Shown: positions 58,936-64,000 of the stretch, piece after piece
Layout of the letters: each line of letters begins with the position of its first letter
Numbering within the stretch: position 1 is the first letter of the stretch
Assembly: GCA_949987565.1 (NCBI GenBank)
Contig: OX465105.1
Coordinates: 5,518,159 to 5,582,158 of the forward strand
From: Luidia sarsii
Taxonomy: Eukaryota > Echinodermata > Asteroidea > Paxillosida > Luidiidae
Reading direction: 5' to 3'
Length of the DNA stretch: 64,000 nucleotides
Program-made: the position numbers and the translations under genes
Notes under the pieces: generated by a model
Databases searched by the model: none
What the model was told of the DNA's origin: nothing
The model's input: the letters and a program-made list of their open reading frames with translations, nothing else

Positions 58936-59572
58936 ATGAGGGTTTTGGTTAGACTGGCACGTCAATCTCGGCCAGTGTAAACTTAGTGGGTTTTTTCTTT
59001 TCTTGTTTCCATTTGAAAGGTTTCCTGGGCATACATGTACATGTGGGCTGTTTGCTTCAACGCAGGAATGACAGTGCAGCAGACTTTCAGGGTTGTGTTA
59101 TCAATGAGTCCCCCACCTCCCTCTATCCCCCATCACTTACATGCGAGTCCTCGTACATGCCTTTTTGTGTGTCACCGCAGAAGAAAAAAACTAGATGAAT
59201 ATTCGGAATTGATTGCAACATATTCACAGAAACCAATCTTGTTACCGTTCCGATAGGGACGCGGCCTGCATGGTAAGTTCACTCTGTTACCATGGCAACC
59301 GCGTCGTTATTTTTGGTGGGCAAGGGGAAAAGCGTGTGATAATTGTATCAAAATGCACTGCAAATAGCTTTCTGTGCAGGAGGGAAGAAGGAAAGTTGCC
59401 TGTCATTTATATTTGAGTACATGTACATGTACACGTACAGCACTTGTAAACAAGTTCTGCTGTAAATGTAATATGTACATGTACCGTACACATTTTGTAT
59501 AGTACCGTATGCATTTTTACACTAACATGCCATTTCCTGTCAGATGTGCATACATGTACTAGTATGGAAAAC

Positions 59573-59730
59573 TAGGCCGTGTCCGAAACGGGCTTCCAGA
59601 GCTACGGCTAGGGCTATTGTCTTTGCATCTGTGTGTATTTCCAGTGGGGGAAGACCTAGACCTATGCACTGTGCATGTGCATGTGTACATGTACATGTAG
59701 CTCTAGACGCCCGTTTCGGACATGACCTTA
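59573..59730. mobile_element. TIR element family C (158 bp)
   Basis: The left end TAGGCCGTGTCCGAAACGGG, CTTCCAGAGCTA and the right end (reversed TAAGGTCATGTCCGAAACGG, GCGTCTAGAGCTA) are inverted over about 32 bp. It ends in TA on both sides. A short TGTACATGTACATG run is next to the right arm. Confidence 0.87.
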
Positions 59731-60215
59731 ATCTGGCATCATGTACATGTACATGTTTATACATGGATCATTGCTGAGGTCACCTTTCTTTTACCACTGG
59801 CCTTCACCAGAAAAAGTTACGTTGGATTGTTCATGTACATGTATCATGTAGGCTACCATTTGCAGGAACATGTACTGTACTTATTCCATGTGCATCTACA
59901 TGTACAATGTACACATCATAATGCTCAAATCTTGTACTGTATGCACACTGTGCTTGAACAGACATGAATTTGGATTGAAGCAGAAAAACACGCTTATAAC
60001 AAGCTTTAACAGAATGAGGAGGATTTAGAATACTACTTTTTGATATTTTTAAATGAGTAATGTGATAAAATGGCATTGTTTTGTTGCATTTTCTGCTGAA
60101 CAAAATGGCAGGCCTACATGTACATGTACATTACCTGCCCAATTTATCTCAAATACGTACATATGTACAGTGTACCTACTGTATGTGCTCAATGTCAAAA
60201 GTTACCAGAACATTG

Positions 60216-61598
60216 CATACTAAGCTTACTGCACACTAAGCTTAATGCACACTAAGCTTACTGCACACTAAGCTTACTGCACACTAAGCTTACTGCACAC
60301 TAAGCTTACTGCACACTAAGCTTACTGCACACTAAGCTTACTGCACACTAAGCTTACTGCACACTAAGCTTACTGCACACTAAGCTTACTGCATACTAAG
60401 CTTACTGCATACTAAGCTTACTGCATACTAAGCTTACTGCATACTAAGCTTACTGCATACTAAGCTTACTGCATACTAAGCTTACTGCACACTAAGTTTA
60501 CTGCACACTAAGCTTACTGCACACTAAGCTTACTGCATACTAAGCTTACTGCATACTAAGCTTACTGCATACTAAGCTTACTGCATACTAAGTTTACTGC
60601 ACACTAAGCTTACTGCATACTAAGCTTACTGCATACTAAGCTTACTGCATACATGTACTAAGCTTACTGCATACTAAGCTTAGTGCATACTAAGCTTACT
60701 GCATACTAAGCTTACTGCGTACTAAGCTTACTGCATACTAAGCTTACTGCATACATGTACTAAGCTTACTGCATACTAAGCTTAGTGCATACTAAGCTTA
60801 CTGCATACTAAGCTTACTGCATACTAAGCTTACTGCATACTAAGCTTACTGCATACTAAGCTTACTGCATACTAAGCTTACTGCATACTAAGCTTACTGC
60901 GTACTAAGCTTACTACATACTAAGCTTACTGCATACTAAGCTTACTGCATACTAAGCTTACTGCATACTAAGCTTACTGCATACTAAGCTTACTGCATAC
61001 TAAGCTTACTGCGTACTAAGCTTACTGCATACTAAGCTTACTGCATACTAAGCTTACTGCATACTAAGCTTACTGCATACTAAGCTTACTGCATACTAAG
61101 CTTACTGCGTACTAAGCTTACTGCATACTAAGCTTACTGCATACTAAGCTTACTGCGTACTAAGCTTACTAAGCTTACTGCGTACTAAGCTTACTGCATA
61201 CTAAGCTTACTGCATACTAAGCTTACTGCATACTAAGCTTACTGCATACTAAGCTTACTGCATACTAAGCTTACTGCATACTAAGCTTACTGCATACTAA
61301 GCTTACTGCATACTAAGCTTACTGCATACTAAGCTTACTGCGTACTAAGCTTACTAAGCTTACTGCGTACTAAGCTTACTGTATACTAAGCTTACTGCAT
61401 ACTAAGCTTACTGCGTACTAAGCTTACTGCATACTAAGCTTACTGCATACTAAGCTTACTGCATACTAAAGCTTACTGCATACTAAGCTTACTGCATACT
61501 AAAGCTTACTGCATACTAAGCTTACTGCATACAAAGCTTAAGTAACTGCGTACTAAGCTTACTGCGTACTAAGCTAACTGCATACTAAGCTTACTGTG
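60216..61598. repeat. HindIII-site satellite: 16-bp unit, about 86 copies
   Basis: The unit CTGCATACTAAGCTTA repeats almost without change for 1.38 kb and carries an AAGCTT (HindIII) site in each copy. Variants cluster: CTGCACAC at the left, CTGCATAC in the middle, scattered CTGCGTAC. Two units have ATGTAC inserted (TGCATACATGTACTAAGC, at about 60648 and 60749), each followed by the same TTAGTGCATAC variant, marking a duplicated block of about 101 bp. The right end decays into CTAAAGCTTA and AGCTAACTGC. Confidence 0.95.
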
Positions 61599-62116
61599 TA
61601 CAGGTACAACTGTATATCCATTTCCTTGACTGATGAGGTTTCATGTCACTCATTAAAAAAGTACAACTGACATAGCACGAAGGTCGCTTTCCCATGGGAG
61701 TATTGGTAGACTGGGCCATTCTGTTGCTTGAGAGAGCACATCAAATGATCTGATTGGGATTCGCTCTGACTCAAGAGAGTGTAGAACTAGGAAGTGAGGA
61801 AATTAGGGGATCTCATGTGAGAAATTAGCTCGTGTTCCTGTGCATGGAAGCCATATCAACATATGATACCTGTACTGTGCCCAACATACTGAAGATTGTT
61901 TTTATAGCAAGCTGAATGACTGTCAAGAAAAGACAGATGCTGACCGAGTGTTTTACCCTTCCATTTGCATCGTGCATGCCACTTCTGCCTCTTTGGCCTC
62001 ACACTTGAAAACTAAATTTGCCATTGAAAAAAAAAGATAGGATAAATTCAGCAGCATATAACAAGCTCACATTCTTATCAAGATCAGTATTTCCGTGCTA
62101 TTTGTTTTTATTTTCT

Positions 62117-62228
62117 CTGCCTTTGAGAAAGGTCCTGTTAGGATCGAAATGTCAGGCCCACTAAATTTTAAGATTTACATTTTGGTAATTTTAGTCAGTA
62201 AGCAGTTTGCAACATTTTTGTATATCAC
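62117..62228 (+). mobile_element. GAAACGTC family, full copy
   Basis: TCTGCCTTTGAGAAAGGTCC, TGTTAGGATCGAAATGTCAG, GCCCACTAAATTTTAAGATT and the tail CAGTTTGCAACATTTTTGTA, TATCACC. One change in the core (GAAATGTC). Confidence 0.85.
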
Positions 62229-62329
62229 CTATTTGTTTTTAGGTTTAAAGATGCATTTGATAAGAGAATTGAAATTTGACAGTGAGAGAATGAGTGCAAT
62301 GGACACATTAATAAATCCCTAACCTCCCC

Positions 62330-62840
62330 AAATCCTACAGAATCCTAGTTTCCTACTGCAGGAAATTGTAGGATTTGGGGTACATGTACACGTACTTGAG
62401 AGTTGATGCATTGTAGGAATTTGCAGGTTTTGGGGCATAAGGCGGTTTTTGTCACTGTAGGAAAATGCAGGATACGGGTTACTAGGCCCAATGTGATCTT
62501 GTAGGATTGGGACTCCATGGGACAAACACCAAAATTTGATTTTGAAGGATTTGGGTCACGTGGTTATAAGATTATAGATTGTAATTGTGAAGGTTATTAG
62601 CCACAGAAAAACAAGAAGTTTTTTGTCCTTTCAAAATTTCAACAACAAAAATAACCCAAAAAATTCAGTGCAGGATTTTGCAGGATTCGACAGTGGCGCA
62701 CCACCAACAGTATTGCAGGATTGTGTAGGATTTGAGTCATACCCCATGGGGCTTTTAACACTGAAGGATTGTAGGATCTTGCAGCATTTGGGTCATGAGC
62801 AACAAAAAAAGGTGTGGGGAGGTAGGGTTAATTAAGTCAC
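62330..62840. repeat. GCAGGATT minisatellite, locus 2
   Basis: Diverged units on TTGCAGGATTT/TGTAGGATTTGGG. The block GAGAGTTGATGCATTG... and TTGTCACTGTAGGAAAATGC, AGGATACGGGTTACTA, matches 12587-12690 (TATGTCACTGTAGGAAAATG, CAGGATACAGG). The right end GGTAGGGTTAATTAAG also matches the right end of locus 1. Confidence 0.82.
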
Positions 62841-64000
62841 CTAGTGATTGAACCTGTTCTTGCTTCAGCAGCAGCAGAAGCGGACCGAGTTGAAATTTTT
62901 GGACAGATTTGGAAAGTTGCTCCTGCAATGACTGGACTGCCCTCTGATCTGCGGGGGAGGGGAGGGGAGGTAGGGAGAGAGGGGGAGGGAGAGAGGCGTG
63001 GGTTTGGAGGTTGGGAATGGATTGATTGCCCGTATGGGCTTGCACAGCCCCATAGTGTAAATCAGAGATTTGCAAGGGGCTTGTTTGGTTGCTGAGTGGA
63101 ACAGCAGTCGGCAGTCAGACGGGCAGGAGGGTGGAATTTGTTCTCTGACTCCTATAGATGCAGTGGTGACCTTTGGTATTTTCTCTAGTGCTGACCCCGT
63201 GCAACATCTGGGTTTCACCATGGTTTCACACAGACAGTGTTGGCACTCGCACACATACCCACACAACCCCCTCCTCGTATGCAAACACACCCATGCACAA
63301 CCTAGGATGGGGGCACCAGCTTCCAGTGTAGCATTTTGGCACACAAGGATTGATCAGACAAAAAAAAGATAAAACGAAACAAAACCAGATTTTCCCCAAA
63401 CTGCTGGTACCCAGATGACACTGCCTCCCGGTCCCACCTCACACTGGTAACCCATTATAGTACACATGAATGTACAATGTACATGGACATGTTGATGCCC
63501 CATGCACAACACGCATGAATAAAATTCAATAGCCCACTGTGCGTTTGCATGCCCCTACATGTATTCAATGCACATGTGCAGTCTTACAAGGGAGGAACAC
63601 TAGATACCCTGTACATGCATCTAATAGTTAAACATCCGCTCTTAGGTGTTTTTTTTCCCCATCCCTCTTCCCAGACACTGCATTTGTAATACGCATTAAA
63701 ATATGCTAAACTAGCTCCCTGTCTGTGCGTTGTATATTGGCAACACGTACTGCACTGCACATCGCCGTGGAAACTGATGATTTGAAAGGAAAACAAATGG
63801 AGAAAGACAAGACAAGTGAAGTCACAACAGTGACTAGTTATAATAATGGGGTGGGTGGGACGGAGGTACGGTAGAGGCAGGGGGCGAGGTAGGGGGCTTG
63901 CTTGAAAGCAGGCTGCCCAAGGATTGACACACAATGCTTGATAAAATCAATTGAAAAAATAATATCTGAGGACCAACCATTGTAAATGCACAAAGGAAAT

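Larger units (their letters stand above)
48591..64000 (+). other. GRK2-like intron 3 (at least 15.4 kb, continues past window)
   Basis: No further GRK exon is recognised. Parts with nothing I can name: 48600-49520, 49905-51385 (with a C/T-rich CTCCCTCCC stretch at 50390-50520), 52065-52560, 53090-53808, 54560-55180, 56080-57150, 58960-59570, 59735-60215, 61605-62115 and 62845-64000 (with GGGGGAGGGGAGGGG at about 62950). Confidence 0.85.

Noticed and set aside
59184..59256. Possible GRK2 exon 4 after a TTTTTGTGTGTCACCGCAG acceptor-like site (KKLDEYSEL...)
   Set aside because: In the phase required by exon 3 (phase 0) it hits a stop within six codons, and in the open phase it does not match the expected I/M-K-K-Y-E-K sequence.
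60216..61598. CRISPR-like regular array
   Set aside because: The unit is repeated directly with no spacers, and the window is clearly animal nuclear DNA.
62868..62935. Exon-like start after CTTGCTTCAG (QQQKRTELKFLDRFGKLLLQ)
   Set aside because: Plausible splice acceptor, but the peptide does not match GRK2 and ends in a stop after about 20 codons with no donor.

Overview
The window looks like nuclear DNA from an invertebrate animal. It has exon-sized islands of conserved coding sequence with clean GT/AG splice sites, introns of 13.6-28 kb, tRNA-derived SINEs, LINE debris, many short terminal-inverted-repeat (TIR) elements, several minisatellites and a very high density of the self-complementary hexamer TGTACA. 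The coding exons are closest, from memory, to metazoan orthologues. A marine deuterostome (echinoderm or lancelet) is my best guess from overall style, but the sequence alone does not settle it. There is no bacterial-type gene content; almost every long open frame is a by-product of tandem repeats.

Genes. (1) Left edge, minus strand: two exons (2973-3484 and 1183-1429) that splice in frame and encode the first 253 residues of a SpoU/TrmH-type mitochondrial rRNA methyltransferase, best match MRM1; its catalytic half lies beyond the left edge. (2) Plus strand: the first three coding exons of a GRK2/GRK3-type G-protein-coupled-receptor kinase (6522-6634, 34833-34909, 48517-48590), giving 88 residues that align without gaps to the start of vertebrate GRK2; exon 4 onward (rest of the RH domain, kinase and PH domains) lies beyond the right edge. 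The two genes are head to head with about 3 kb between their start codons. (3) A decayed Myb/SANT- or MADF-like coding remnant at 32.99-33.29 kb in GRK2 intron 1.

Layout. 1-3.5 kb: MRM1-like 5' half with repeats in its introns. 3.5-6.5 kb: intergenic, with a TGTACA array and a GC-richer GRK2 upstream region holding a perfect CRE. 6.6-34.8 kb: GRK2 intron 1, packed with TIR elements (some nested), SINEs, a tRNA-like inverted repeat, a 0.9-kb direct duplication with six CRE octamers, a 0.9-kb G-rich minisatellite and a 235-bp duplication. 34.9-48.5 kb: intron 2, with more TIR elements, second copies of intron 1 repeats and dense TGTACA tracts. 48.6-64 kb: start of intron 3, with a 15-bp minisatellite, nested TIR elements, a Penelope-like/hammerhead-like end followed by a histone-type stem-loop, a 1.7-kb TTAGGG-like array and a 1.4-kb HindIII-site satellite.

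The most interesting signals are (a) copies of the same repeat that differ by exact 6- or 12-bp insertions of the ATGTAC hexamer, suggesting how this unit spreads, and (b) three repeat families ending in a hairpin followed by GAAACGTC, which resembles the hammerhead-ribozyme core of Penelope-like retroelements; one of them also carries a histone-mRNA-like stem-loop.
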